The notes beneath the pieces were generated by a model. That model did not search any database, was not told the DNA's origin, and worked only from the letters and a program-made list of their open reading frames with translations. This document shows positions 43,652 through 52,908 of a stretch of 64,000 bases of DNA, piece by piece (the first letter of the stretch is position 1; each line of letters starts with the position of its first letter). The position numbers and the translations under genes are program-made. The DNA comes from JACCXG01 sp963785755 (lineage in GTDB: Bacteria; Acidobacteriota; Vicinamibacteria; Vicinamibacterales; 2-12-FULL-66-21), in assembly GCA_963785755.1 (NCBI GenBank), contig CAWAXG010000075.1, positions 62,001-126,000 of the forward strand, given 5' to 3'.

Positions 43652-44000
43652 TCAGACGAGGTTGCGATTTCCGCGATCTGGAGGCCTGAGAGATCCGCGC
43701 GGAATCTGCGATCAACCCACCCCTGAGGCGAAAGTCCATCAGGACTCATAACTAGCGGCGGCACAAGCACTTCTGAGTCTAATGTGCACAGTTTTTCCCT
43801 TGACTTTCACCTCGGCACAAACCTAGAATTCACCCGCTCCAGTTCCAACGGCGCCCAGGCGGCTTGCCGCGCCGAAGCGATGGTGAGGGAAGCGCGGGTG
43901 ACCTCCCTTGTCACGCCCCCGTCGGACACTGGCATGTGCCGCGGGCGGTCGTGCCGCCGGGCGCCACATATCAACGAGACCGCTAGCTGTCAGGAGCGTT
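43652..44000. promoter_or_regulatory. recA upstream region with promoter and imperfect hairpins
   Basis: 349 bases. An imperfect inverted repeat at about 43663-43718 (TTTCCGCGATCT and AGATCCGCGCGGAA arms) may end the hbd transcript. TTGACT (43800-43805), an 18-base spacer and TAGAAT (43824-43829) form a good sigma-70 promoter. The recA leader is then about 165 bases and contains GTGAC-CTCCCTT-GTCAC. AGGAG at 43992-43996 precedes the ATG at 44001. No recognisable LexA box was found. No other gene here. Confidence 0.7.
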
Positions 44001-45035
44001 ATGCCCCCAGTCGAAGACCGTAACGATCGCGAGCGCGCAAGGGCCGTCGAAATGGCTGTTGGCCAGATCGAGAAACAGTTTGGCAAGGGCTCGATCATGC
44101 GCCTCGGGCAGAAGGACGCCGTCACGGCGATCCCTGCCATCTCAACCGGCGCCATCAGCCTGGACTATGCCCTGGGCATCGGCGGCGTCCCCCGGGGGCG
44201 CGTGATCGAGGTCTTCGGACCCGAGTCATCCGGCAAGACCACCTTGACGCTGCAGATCATTGCCGAAGCGCAGAAGCTTGGCGGCATGGCGGCGTTCGTC
44301 GATGCCGAGCATGCGCTCGATGCGCAGTACGCGAAGAAGCTCGGCGTCGATCTCGACAACCTGCTCGTGTCGCAGCCGGACAACGGTGAACAGGCCCTCG
44401 AGATCGTCGAGGTTCTCGTTCGCTCCGGGGGCGTCGATGTCGTGGTCGTCGACTCGGTGGCGGCGCTGGTGCCGCGCGCCGAAATCGACGGCGAGATGGG
44501 TGAAGCCCAGATGGGCCTGCAGGCCCGCCTCATGTCGCAGGCCCTGCGAAAGCTCACCGGCGTCGTCTCGAAGTCGAAGACGTGCCTGATCTTCATCAAT
44601 CAGTTGCGCGAGAAGATCGGCGTCATGTTCGGCAATCCGGAAACGACGACCGGCGGCCGGGCGTTGAAGTTCTATGCCTCGGTCCGCATCGACATCCGCC
44701 GCATCGGCGCGATCAAGGACGGCGAATCGGTGGTCGGCGGCCGCACCCGCGTCAAGGTCGTCAAGAACAAGGTCGCCCCGCCCTTCCGCGAGGCCGAGTT
44801 CGACGTGATGTACGGCGAAGGGATCTCACGCGAGGGTGATTTGCTCGACCTTGCCGTGGATCGCAAGATTGTCGAGAAGAGCGGGACGTGGTTCGCGTTC
44901 AGCGGCGACCGCCTCGGGCAAGGCCGCGAGAACGTGAAACAGTTCCTCAAGGACAACCCGGTGATCTTCAAAGCCATTGAAGATCGCGTCCGCGCGGAGC
45001 TCGGCATCGGTGTGGCCGAGGCCGCGTCCGTCTAG
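44001..45035 (+). CDS. recA: recombinase RecA
   Basis: 344 residues. The N-terminal MPPVEDRNDRERARAVEM is followed by QIEKQFGKGSIMRLG, Walker A GPESSGKTT (about 68-76), VDAEHALD (about 95-102), VVVDSVAALVPRAEIDGEMG (Walker B region, about 142-161) and NQLREKIGVMFGNPETTTGG, the L2 loop, all intact. RecA coats single-stranded DNA for strand exchange and SOS induction. Upstream promoter and RBS decide this start over an in-frame ATG at 43908. A stem-loop follows at 45064. Confidence 0.98.
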   Translation: MPPVEDRNDRERARAVEMAVGQIEKQFGKGSIMRLGQKDAVTAIPAISTGAISLDYALGIGGVPRGRVIEVFGPESSGKTTLTLQIIAEAQKLGGMAAFVDAEHALDAQYAKKLGVDLDNLLVSQPDNGEQALEIVEVLVRSGGVDVVVVDSVAALVPRAEIDGEMGEAQMGLQARLMSQALRKLTGVVSKSKTCLIFINQLREKIGVMFGNPETTTGGRALKFYASVRIDIRRIGAIKDGESVVGGRTRVKVVKNKVAPPFREAEFDVMYGEGISREGDLLDLAVDRKIVEKSGTWFAFSGDRLGQGRENVKQFLKDNPVIFKAIEDRVRAELGIGVAEAASV

Positions 45036-45063
45036 CGCGCACGCCCTGCGCGCGTGAGCTATC

Positions 45064-45093
45064 CCCTCCTTGCGCCTTGCGGCGCAGGGAGGG
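45064..45093. terminator. shared stem-loop between recA and the convergent FHA gene
   Basis: A 13-bp stem with one central G-U pair: CCCTCC-T-TGCGCC (45064-45076), loop TTGC, GGCGCA-G-GGAGGG (45081-45093). It lies 28 bases after recA and directly beside the FHA stop at 45095. No U tract follows on either strand, so efficiency as an intrinsic terminator is uncertain. Confidence 0.55.
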
Positions 45094-45094
45094 T

Positions 45095-45949
45095 TCACTG
45101 ATCAGTTTTTTTCGCTTCGATCGTGACCTTGAGGCGCGCGTGTCCGAGCACGAGCTCGTCGCCGTTCTCGAGCCGCACGCCACGGCTGCCTGCGGGCACT
45201 TTGACCGTCCGGCCACCCCGGATGATGCTCGTTCCTTGAGCGCTGCCGTCGTCCCAGACACGGTAGGCCCGATCGTTCGGACTGAATTCGACGTGCGCGT
45301 GCCGTCGCGATACGCTCGCGTTCGGTTCCGGTCCGTCGTCGAGGAAGGCGATGTCGTTGGTGCGGATCAGCTGCTGGCGCTGATCGAGCACCTCCGGCCG
45401 GCGGCCGATGTCGATGCGCCCGCCGTTGAAGACGTAGACCCGCTGTGCGGCGCTGCCTATCACTGTGGTCAGCGTGATCTGAATGTTGGCCGACACCTCG
45501 CGCTCGACGACTGCTGACGGCGCCGCACTCTCGACCCGCTCGAATTCGACGTGAAAGTGCGGATGCTTCCAGCTCCCGCCGCGTTCGGCCGCGAACGCGA
45601 CGTCAACCCCGATCGCCGCGACCGTACACCCGGCCGATCGCATTCTGTCGACGAGCCTCTCCGACAACGACGGCGGGCCATCGACGACGGCCGAGAATCG
45701 GGCGCGTGCGTACCGGTCGGCCGGGTCCGCCAGCACGTGGACAGTCACTCGATTGAACGGAAACACGCGGCGGCCGCGGCCGATCTCCTGAACCTCGCCT
45801 TCCGCGTGGTCGAGAACGCTGTAGATGATCTCGAGTGCGGCCGGGCCGCTGGTACGGCCGACGAACTCGGTCACCGCTGCATCGACCGCCTTCGTAATCT
45901 TCCGTTCCAGCTTGCGCGCCTTCCCTGCAAAGTCCATAGATCGCCTCAC
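45095..45949 (-). CDS. DUF3662/FhaA-like protein with C-terminal FHA domain
   Basis: 284 residues. The N-terminal half (about 8-140) resembles the FhaA N-terminal domain (ARKLERKITKAVDAAVTEFV, then FPFNRVTVHVLADP). The C-terminal FHA domain has GRRPEVLDQRQQ, SVSRRHAHVEF (about 227-237) and DDGSAQGTSII, the phosphothreonine-binding loops. In Mycobacterium FhaA binds phosphorylated MviN and regulates peptidoglycan. The start at 45949 overlaps the RodA-PBP stop. Likely a readout of the kinase encoded upstream in the same operon. Confidence 0.88.
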   Translation of the reverse strand: MRRSMDFAGKARKLERKITKAVDAAVTEFVGRTSGPAALEIIYSVLDHAEGEVQEIGRGRRVFPFNRVTVHVLADPADRYARARFSAVVDGPPSLSERLVDRMRSAGCTVAAIGVDVAFAAERGGSWKHPHFHVEFERVESAAPSAVVEREVSANIQITLTTVIGSAAQRVYVFNGGRIDIGRRPEVLDQRQQLIRTNDIAFLDDGPEPNASVSRRHAHVEFSPNDRAYRVWDDGSAQGTSIIRGGRTVKVPAGSRGVRLENGDELVLGHARLKVTIEAKKTDQ

Positions 45950-48900
45950 CGAGCCAGGCCGAGCGCCGCCGCCGCGGCGAGGATTTCGCCCGCGGCCGGC
46001 GCCGCGCCGGCGCCGCCGTATCCCGCGTTTTCGAGAATGACCGCCACGGCCACGCGGCGAGTCGCTTGTCCGAAGGGCGCAAATCCCACGAACCAGGAAT
46101 GGGAGGCCGCCCGATCGACCTCCGCGGTGCCGGTCTTTCCCGCAATGGCCACAGGAGCGTTCTGGAGGCTCCTGCCCGTACCCTCGAGCACGACGTCACG
46201 CATGTAGCTGGCGAGCGTGCGTGCCGCGTCGCGAGTCAGCAGTTCCCGGGCGGCGGGCGCCCGACCGTCCAGTTCGATCCGGACATCCCGCAGCTTCCCG
46301 TCCGACGCAATCGCCGCCACCACGCTGGCCATTCGCAGCGGCGATGCGACGACGTCGCCCTGGCCGTACCCGGCCTGCGGCAGCGTCTCGCGCAACCGCG
46401 TAAGCGAGTCGTTGCGGGTGAGGCTGATTTCCGCGACTGCCGCCGCGTCGAGCAGCGCCCTCGGACCAAGCCGTGCGGCAAGCTGCGCGAAGTAGGCGTT
46501 ACACGACACGACGAGCGCCCGATGCAGCCCGATGCTGCCGTGCGGATGGCGATCCTTCACATCGTCGCGCACGGGGCGCGTGTAGCCGGGAACGCGTGCG
46601 CCGACGCGGTCATCGGGGAGGCGGCTGCACGTGAAAGTCTGCGCCGTCGACGCGGCGTCGCGCCGCAGCGATGCCGCTGCCGTGATCAGCTTGAACGTCG
46701 AGCCGGGCGGATACTGCCCGTACCGCGCGCGATCGAGGAACCCGCCGGCCTGGGCCTCGCCTCGCATCGGGGTGCGGCGGATCTCGCCTGGAGACGGCCA
46801 CGGATAGCTCACGCTGGCGAGCAGGTCGCCCGTCGCGGCGTCGATCACCACGGCGGCCGCATGACCGCTGGCGGATCGGCGCGCGTAATCGGCGAGAATC
46901 GCTCCGGTGCGTGCCTGGAGCCGCGCATCGAGCGTCAGCCGCAATTCGCGAGTCGGATCCATCGCGGCCTTCGTCGCCGGATGATCCGCGTCGAACCGAT
47001 GACGGAAGACCGGCGCGAGGCCGCTGTAATCGCGGCGCAAGGCAGTGTTGCGGGTGCCGTCGCTTTCGACGATCGGGATCAGGGTCGGTCGATCATCGAA
47101 CCCACGGAGTCTGGCTTCGCCGTCCCGCTCGACGAACGACGTATTCGACGCGCTCCAGTTCGCCCGGGACGCGGCGTCGCCGAGAACGTGGAACGTGATG
47201 CCGCCGAGTGGATAGCACCGGGCGCGTTCGTCCGCGCAGGCGGAATCGAGGGCGACGCCGAGACGGCTGTACAAAGCGGCCGCGGCTTTCAAGCGTGCGC
47301 GATCGTCAGTCGCCAGTGCCAGGCCGTTGCGGTCGGCAATCGTCCCGCGCGGGATGCGGCGCGCGAGATCGAGCATGCGGGGATTGTATTGATAGCGGCG
47401 CACGCCATCCGCCTGCAGCCCGAGATGCGGCTTCACCAGGAACTCATCGGCGTGGGCGACCTGGACGCGGCCAGCCACCACGAGCAGCGCGATTGCGGCA
47501 ACGCCGAGGGCGCTCCCAAGCCACCGGATCGGCGCCCTGAACAGATCGAGGTCGGCGCGCGGTGCGGTATCCGATCGGATCGCCGCGAGCAATCCCAGCG
47601 CTGCGAAGTTGGCAACCATCGCCGATCCGCCGAAACTCAGAAACGGCGTCACGACTCCGGTGAGCGGCACCACGCCGAATGTGCCGCCGGCCATCAGCAA
47701 CGCAGGCACTGCCAGGGAGAGCGCCAGGATCGTCGCGAGAAAAAACCCGAAATCCGTCGAGGCCTTCAGCGCAATCGACAGGGCGCGTCCGACGATTGCC
47801 GCGTAAACGGCGGCAACCAGCAGCAGCCCGACGAACCCCAACTCTTCGGCGATTGACGCCACCACCAGGTCGGTGTGCCCGGCCGGGAGAAAGCGCGTAT
47901 CGCCGAAGCCGAGGCCGGCGCCGAACAGACCGCCGGAAGACATCGACCAGAGGGCCTGCGCAATCTGGTCGCCGCCTCGGGCAATGTTGTCCCAGGGCCC
48001 GTGCCACATGCGCATGCGATCCACCAGCGTCGACGAGATGCCGAGCCGGTATCCAACGTAGAACCCGGCGGCAAGCAACGCGGCGCCGCAGAACATCAGC
48101 CCGACGCGCCCGCGCGTGACGCCGTACGCGGCGAGGAAGATCACTGCGAGCATGAGCGCCGGCCCGAGATCCCGCTGGCCGAAGAACAGGACGAGTGCGG
48201 CTGCCACGCCAAGCAGCACGGGCAGCACATACCTCGCGCTCGGAAGGTTCACCCACGACGGCAGCGACAGCGAGCCGAGGCGCTCGCCACGTACGGCACG
48301 CAGCAGCTCCCAGTTGCGCGAAAAGTAACCTGCGAGAAAGAGCGCCAGCAGAATCCGGATCGCCTCGATCGGTTGGACGGGACCGAGGTTCACCTTCGCG
48401 CTGCTCTCACCGGGCCCAGATCCGAGCGGAGAAAGCAGCAGCAGCGACAGGATGAAGGCGCCGATCAGAGGCAGATAGCTCAGATGCCGAACGGCGCTCG
48501 TCCGGAGATTGATCAGCGAGACGCCGGCCGCGACCACGAGCCCGGCGATCACACCCTGGGCGTATCGAACGAACAGCAGTGTGTCGCGCAGGGCATCGGG
48601 ACGGCTGATCATGGCGGCGAATCCGAGTGCCGTCAGCACGTGCGCAGCCGCGAGCAGCATTCGATCGCCCCGGACCCCGCGCACGCGCCACACGACGGCG
48701 ACCGCGTGGAACGCCACGAGGTACAAGACCGCCCACAGAATCAGCGACGCCCGCATGTCGGAGCGGTCCCGAACGACGAGGAACGGTTTGACTTGTGTCA
48801 ACTGCGCGGCCGTCACCAGCGAGACCGAATCTGGCGGTTGCCGACCCGCCGCCTTTGCACGGGCGCGCTCTTCCTGCAGGCGCTCGCGATATGTCAGCGC

Positions 48901-49290
48901 GAGGCGGGTCCGTTCGATCATTTGATCGCTGATCCGCACGCTGGCAATCGCGCCAACATTGGCAATCGTGCGGCGCTGGCCGTCACCCTGAACCAGATAC
49001 CCAAGCAGCTCACGCGCCGCGAGTCGCCTGTCGCCAGCAGCGCTCAGCACCGGCTCGAACACCCGTTCGAGCGCAGAGACGTCGCTGACCGTATTCAGAT
49101 TCGCAACGAGCGACGCGTCTGGTCCCGCCAGGCGATCGGCCCGTACCGAACCAGCGTAGGCGGCGGCGAGAAGAACGATCGTGACGACGGACGTCGCGGC
49201 AAGCGCCAGATCGCTCGTGAGGAGCACGAAACGACGCGAGCGCTCCTGGACGGCATCGCGTTGTGATGCAGTGGTGAGCGTTACGGCCAT
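45946..49290 (-). CDS. RodA/FtsW (SEDS) - class B penicillin-binding protein fusion
   Basis: 1114 residues. After an N-terminal helix and a soluble region (about 55-165), a SEDS domain of about ten helices spans about 180-600, with NLGPVQPIEAIRILLALFLA, QRDLGPALMLAV, GGLFGAGLGFGDTRFLPAG and TDLVVASIAEELGFVG, all diagnostic. Residues about 630-1110 form a transpeptidase with catalytic STFK (864-867), SCN (929-931) and KTGTAE (1052-1057). In most bacteria these are separate RodA/PBP2 or FtsW/FtsI partners; here they are one chain. Presumed inner membrane, polymerising and cross-linking peptidoglycan. It overlaps the kinase gene by 10 bases. Confidence 0.93.
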   Translation of the reverse strand: MAVTLTTASQRDAVQERSRRFVLLTSDLALAATSVVTIVLLAAAYAGSVRADRLAGPDASLVANLNTVSDVSALERVFEPVLSAAGDRRLAARELLGYLVQGDGQRRTIANVGAIASVRISDQMIERTRLALTYRERLQEERARAKAAGRQPPDSVSLVTAAQLTQVKPFLVVRDRSDMRASLILWAVLYLVAFHAVAVVWRVRGVRGDRMLLAAAHVLTALGFAAMISRPDALRDTLLFVRYAQGVIAGLVVAAGVSLINLRTSAVRHLSYLPLIGAFILSLLLLSPLGSGPGESSAKVNLGPVQPIEAIRILLALFLAGYFSRNWELLRAVRGERLGSLSLPSWVNLPSARYVLPVLLGVAAALVLFFGQRDLGPALMLAVIFLAAYGVTRGRVGLMFCGAALLAAGFYVGYRLGISSTLVDRMRMWHGPWDNIARGGDQIAQALWSMSSGGLFGAGLGFGDTRFLPAGHTDLVVASIAEELGFVGLLLVAAVYAAIVGRALSIALKASTDFGFFLATILALSLAVPALLMAGGTFGVVPLTGVVTPFLSFGGSAMVANFAALGLLAAIRSDTAPRADLDLFRAPIRWLGSALGVAAIALLVVAGRVQVAHADEFLVKPHLGLQADGVRRYQYNPRMLDLARRIPRGTIADRNGLALATDDRARLKAAAALYSRLGVALDSACADERARCYPLGGITFHVLGDAASRANWSASNTSFVERDGEARLRGFDDRPTLIPIVESDGTRNTALRRDYSGLAPVFRHRFDADHPATKAAMDPTRELRLTLDARLQARTGAILADYARRSASGHAAAVVIDAATGDLLASVSYPWPSPGEIRRTPMRGEAQAGGFLDRARYGQYPPGSTFKLITAAASLRRDAASTAQTFTCSRLPDDRVGARVPGYTRPVRDDVKDRHPHGSIGLHRALVVSCNAYFAQLAARLGPRALLDAAAVAEISLTRNDSLTRLRETLPQAGYGQGDVVASPLRMASVVAAIASDGKLRDVRIELDGRAPAARELLTRDAARTLASYMRDVVLEGTGRSLQNAPVAIAGKTGTAEVDRAASHSWFVGFAPFGQATRRVAVAVILENAGYGGAGAAPAAGEILAAAAALGLAR

Positions 49291-51209
49291 TCGAGGCGTC
49301 CGTCGGTCTGCTCGTCCCTGTCGATGGTGAGCTCCAAGCGCCGCCCGGCGATGTTCTCCAGCGCGCGCTCGACTCGACGCAGGCTCGCCGCCACGCCTGG
49401 GAAGGCGGGGATCTTCCCGTACAGCTCGTGTGCCTGCCGGTAGGCTTCGGTCGCGCGGTTCAGATGTTCGAGCTCCTGGGGCATGTCAGCGAACTGACGT
49501 GCGGTCTGCCACAGGCTGTCGCCACGGATCCGGTAGCCGTAGGCCAGCTGCGCGGTATCGCGATCGCCGGTCGTATAGCCAAGCTGCTGCGCTTTCTTGA
49601 TGGCATCGGCAGCGCGATCGATGTCCTCGAGGCCATATATGAACGTCCGGAAGAGCCCGAGGAACGGATCCGGCCAATCAGGCCGGATCTCGGCCGCTTC
49701 GCGGAACGCGGAAACGGACTGCGTAAAGTGCTGATTCGCGGCCGCCGTCTGCCGCCGCAGCCGCTCCGCCTCGCCGTCAATCCTGTGCAGATGGCCCTCG
49801 CAATAGCGGAGTGCGGCTTTGAGCGCCCTGTTGCCGGGCGCAAGGACCAGGGCCTGTTGCAAGTGGCGCTGTGCCGTGCGCCATTGACGCTCGCGCACGG
49901 TCGGCCGCGGATCGCGGTAGTTGGCAATGACCTCGTCGGCCAACGCGGCGACGCGGGACGTCAGAGTACGCTCGAGCCTGACGATGCCGAACCGCAGATA
50001 GCTGCGGTTCGAGAGTCGTTGGTACTCCGGCCACACCTCCGACAGGGAGTCGAGATCCCGCGTCAGCGCGGTCGCCCCGACGCGGCCAGCCTGAAACCGC
50101 ACCGAAAACTCATTGGTGATCAGGAGCAATGCGACCACCATCAGGACGGTGCGGAACCGGTGCCGGCGCGAGGTCTTGACCGGCACGGCCACGGCTGGCG
50201 GCGGTGTTCCCCGAGCCGGATTGGTCTGCGTTTGCGCGGCGGCTACCGCTCGATCGGTGCGGCGGGTGGCATCGACATCGAGATCGTCGCCGCGGTGCGT
50301 CCGCCGCGTCGGGGCCTCATCGAGCAACGCCGGAAAGCCCTTCAGCTGCGCTTCCGGCGGTTTGCCCGCGGTGAAGAGCTCGAGGTCGCTCATCACGGCG
50401 CCAGCCGAGTCGTATCGATCGGTCAGGGATGGCGCGAGCAATCGGGACACGATCGACTGGAGTCCGGCCGGCGTCGTCGCCGGCAGCGGACGGCGATGAT
50501 AGCCGGCGCGGATCTGCTGTTCGAGCCGACGGGTGTCCACGGCGTTGAACGGCAGCGACCCGGTGAGCAGCTCGTAGAGAATCACGCCCAGCGCCCAGAG
50601 ATCCGCCTGGGCATTCACTTCGGTCGAGTCGAGCCGCTCCGGGGACAGATACGGCATGCTGCCGAAGTCGTTGCGCGTGACTTTGCGGCTGAGCGAGAGC
50701 GCTTTGGCAATGCCGAAGTCCAGGATCTTGATCTCACCGGTGTCAGCCAGCCGCACATTGCGAGGCTTCAGGTCGCCGTGCACGAGCGACACGCTCGCCT
50801 TTCCCTCGACCGTCGTGCAGAACTGGTGAGCTGCGTCGAGGAAGCGGCAGAGCCCCGACGCAATCCGGACGGCATCCGCCGGTGCCGCGGGCCCACGCGC
50901 GATGATTTCGGACAGGTTCTCGCCGTGCACGTACTCCATGGCGATGAAGTAATACGGCGGATGGTCTCCTTCCTCGAACACCCGCGGCACCATTCCGCAG
51001 GTCTCTGCCAGTCGCTGCTGCAGGCGGGCCCCCTGCCGCTCGGCCTCGAGAATGTCGCGCGCCTCGCGGTCGCCGCCTATCGGGACGAGCTTCAACGCGA
51101 CCTGACGCGCATGCCGCGGGTCATGGGCGAGAAACACCGCCGCCATACCGCCGCGACCGATCTCGCGAACGATTTCGTACGGGCCGACGCGTTGAAAGAC
51201 GGTCGTCAT
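49281..51209 (-). CDS. transmembrane Ser/Thr protein kinase with C-terminal repeat region
   Basis: 642 residues. Kinase domain 1-270: GRGGMAAVF (18-26), Lys40 in VALK, Glu in the helix C region, HGDLKPRN (144-151) as the catalytic loop, DFG (164-166) and SMPYLSPE (about 183-190). HGD rather than HRD means that it is a non-RD kinase, so activation-loop phosphorylation may not be needed. A membrane helix, HRFRTVLMVVALLLITNEFSV (about 350-370), is followed by about 270 extracytoplasmic residues with TPR-like helical repeats (TAQRHLQQALVLAPGNRALK). ATGA overlap with the phosphatase gene at 51206-51209. Confidence 0.92.
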   Translation of the reverse strand: MTTVFQRVGPYEIVREIGRGGMAAVFLAHDPRHARQVALKLVPIGGDREARDILEAERQGARLQQRLAETCGMVPRVFEEGDHPPYYFIAMEYVHGENLSEIIARGPAAPADAVRIASGLCRFLDAAHQFCTTVEGKASVSLVHGDLKPRNVRLADTGEIKILDFGIAKALSLSRKVTRNDFGSMPYLSPERLDSTEVNAQADLWALGVILYELLTGSLPFNAVDTRRLEQQIRAGYHRRPLPATTPAGLQSIVSRLLAPSLTDRYDSAGAVMSDLELFTAGKPPEAQLKGFPALLDEAPTRRTHRGDDLDVDATRRTDRAVAAAQTQTNPARGTPPPAVAVPVKTSRRHRFRTVLMVVALLLITNEFSVRFQAGRVGATALTRDLDSLSEVWPEYQRLSNRSYLRFGIVRLERTLTSRVAALADEVIANYRDPRPTVRERQWRTAQRHLQQALVLAPGNRALKAALRYCEGHLHRIDGEAERLRRQTAAANQHFTQSVSAFREAAEIRPDWPDPFLGLFRTFIYGLEDIDRAADAIKKAQQLGYTTGDRDTAQLAYGYRIRGDSLWQTARQFADMPQELEHLNRATEAYRQAHELYGKIPAFPGVAASLRRVERALENIAGRRLELTIDRDEQTDGRLEWP

Positions 51210-52903
51210 CGCCGGCCTCGGCCGGGGCGGACCGGAGCGGGTGCGGGCGGGTCGAGGAACCAGTTGTCGCGCAGAATCTGCGTCAGGAGTGCGGGGTCGG
51301 CGGCGCTCACTGAATCCGCTCGCGTACCGACGAACGTGTTCGTGGTGACGCGGGGTCCTGCAGTGGCTTCGACGACGAGCATCGCCGCGGCATTGCCGGC
51401 TGTCGCATTGTTGGCAAACGTGTTCTGCGCGATGCGCGGCGAGGCGCCGGCGCGGACCATGACCCCTACACCAGGGTTGTCATGCAGGTTCGCGGCGACA
51501 AGCGACCCACCGGATGGCCCGGAGTACTCGACCGCGACGGTATGCGCTCCCGTTATCTCAATGTCGCTGAGCGTGACATCGGAGTTCCGGACGAGAACGC
51601 CGGCGCCGAGCGGCGTCGCCGCGTCGCCGACGATCCGAAACCCCGAGAGCACCGCGCCGCTGATACTCGAGGCAACCACGGCCGCGTCGACTTCGGATGC
51701 ACCCGCGGGGAGCCGCAGCGAGGCGCCGCGCGGCGCCTGACTGACGACCCGGACGCCGCTCTTCAGACGGATCTGCTCACGATATTCCCCGGGCTCGACA
51801 ACCACCTCCGAGCCGGCCGCGGCCAGGGCAATCGCGTCACCGATGGATTGGCCCGGCTGGACCGAAATCACCGACGGCGCCGGCGTGGATCCGGATCCTC
51901 CCGCGCGCCAGGGGATCCAGGCTGAGATGTCCGGAAGATTCTGAAGATTCACGCGATCGCGCTGCAGATAGAGTGCGCCGGCCGAGGCCGCAAGCAGCAT
52001 AAGCACGAGCGTCCACCTGACCCATCGGCGCGATTTCCTCGTCTGCGGCTGAGCCGCGGACGGCGCCACGACTTGAGGCCGGCGCGTCTGTTCCAGGGGC
52101 AGCGGCGCCGCCCCCGCGCGATGGGCACGCAGATCGCGCGTGTCTTCCCCCATGTCGAACCGCGGCCCTTCCGCGTAGACCACGGTCACGTTGTCCTTTC
52201 CACCCGCATCGTTGGCGGCAAGGACGAGAGCGCGTGCAACTTCAGGGGGATGGCCCGCATACGATCGCACGATGTCGACAATCGCCGCGGAGGTGATCGC
52301 GTCGGTCAGGCCGTCGCTGCACAGCAGCAACGCCGCGTCCGGCTCGAACGGCGCGCGGAACATTTCGATGAAATTGAGGTCGTGCGGCTCGCGAGGCTCG
52401 GAGCCGACGTCGCGGTAGACCTCATTGCGGCGCGGATGGTGCATCGCCTCGCGCTCGGTCAACTCACCGGCATCTTCCCGCTCGCCAACCGGCGAATGAT
52501 CGTGTGTCAGCTTCTCGAGGCGGCCCGCCCGCAGCTTGTAGAGGCGGGTGTCGCCGACGTGGCCGACCACGACCTCACCATTGGCCACGACGGCGACAGT
52601 GAGCACGCACGCCATGCCGCGCCACTCGACCGATTGAGCCGCCAGGCGATGGATTTCGTTGTTCGCGAGCGTGATCGCCTCGCGTACGCGATCGACCGGC
52701 GTACCGGTCTCGCGCTCGAGACGAGCGCGCAGAATCGTCAGGGCTGTTTCAGCCGCTTTCTCTCCCGCCGCCTGCCCTCCCATGCCGTCCACGACGATGA
52801 GCAGCTTGCGGACGGGATCGCAGTGATAGCGGTCTTCATTGACACCGCGGAGGAGTCCCGGATGGCTGAAGCCGCCAGCCTTGAGGGCGGTGTCGACCTG
52901 CAT
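51206..52903 (-). CDS. PP2C phosphatase - membrane helix - extracytoplasmic parallel beta-helix
   Basis: 565 residues from ATG 52903; a GTG at 52912 overlapping the miniprotein stop is an alternative. PP2C domain: GVNEDRY (20-26), DGMGG (39-43), GDTRLY (117-122), SDGLTD (196-201) and GGKDNVTVV (234-242), the metal-binding set. A basic linker leads to a membrane helix (about 295-313). Residues about 343-530 are a right-handed beta-helix with repeated strands (SGAVLSGFRIVGD, DVTLSDIEITG, GSLVAANLHDNPGVGVMV, ASPRIAQNTFANN). The phosphatase should oppose the kinase; the outer beta-helix is suited to binding polysaccharide. Confidence 0.92.
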   Translation of the reverse strand: MQVDTALKAGGFSHPGLLRGVNEDRYHCDPVRKLLIVVDGMGGQAAGEKAAETALTILRARLERETGTPVDRVREAITLANNEIHRLAAQSVEWRGMACVLTVAVVANGEVVVGHVGDTRLYKLRAGRLEKLTHDHSPVGEREDAGELTEREAMHHPRRNEVYRDVGSEPREPHDLNFIEMFRAPFEPDAALLLCSDGLTDAITSAAIVDIVRSYAGHPPEVARALVLAANDAGGKDNVTVVYAEGPRFDMGEDTRDLRAHRAGAAPLPLEQTRRPQVVAPSAAQPQTRKSRRWVRWTLVLMLLAASAGALYLQRDRVNLQNLPDISAWIPWRAGGSGSTPAPSVISVQPGQSIGDAIALAAAGSEVVVEPGEYREQIRLKSGVRVVSQAPRGASLRLPAGASEVDAAVVASSISGAVLSGFRIVGDAATPLGAGVLVRNSDVTLSDIEITGAHTVAVEYSGPSGGSLVAANLHDNPGVGVMVRAGASPRIAQNTFANNATAGNAAAMLVVEATAGPRVTTNTFVGTRADSVSAADPALLTQILRDNWFLDPPAPAPVRPGRGRR

Positions 52904-52908
52904 GGGTG

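Noticed and set aside
49428..51740. A 770-codon plus-strand open frame opposite the kinase and phosphatase genes.
   Set aside because: Low-complexity Arg/Gly/Pro composition, no motif, and fully antisense to a kinase with all catalytic residues. The same applies to a 921-codon plus-strand frame at 2072-4837.
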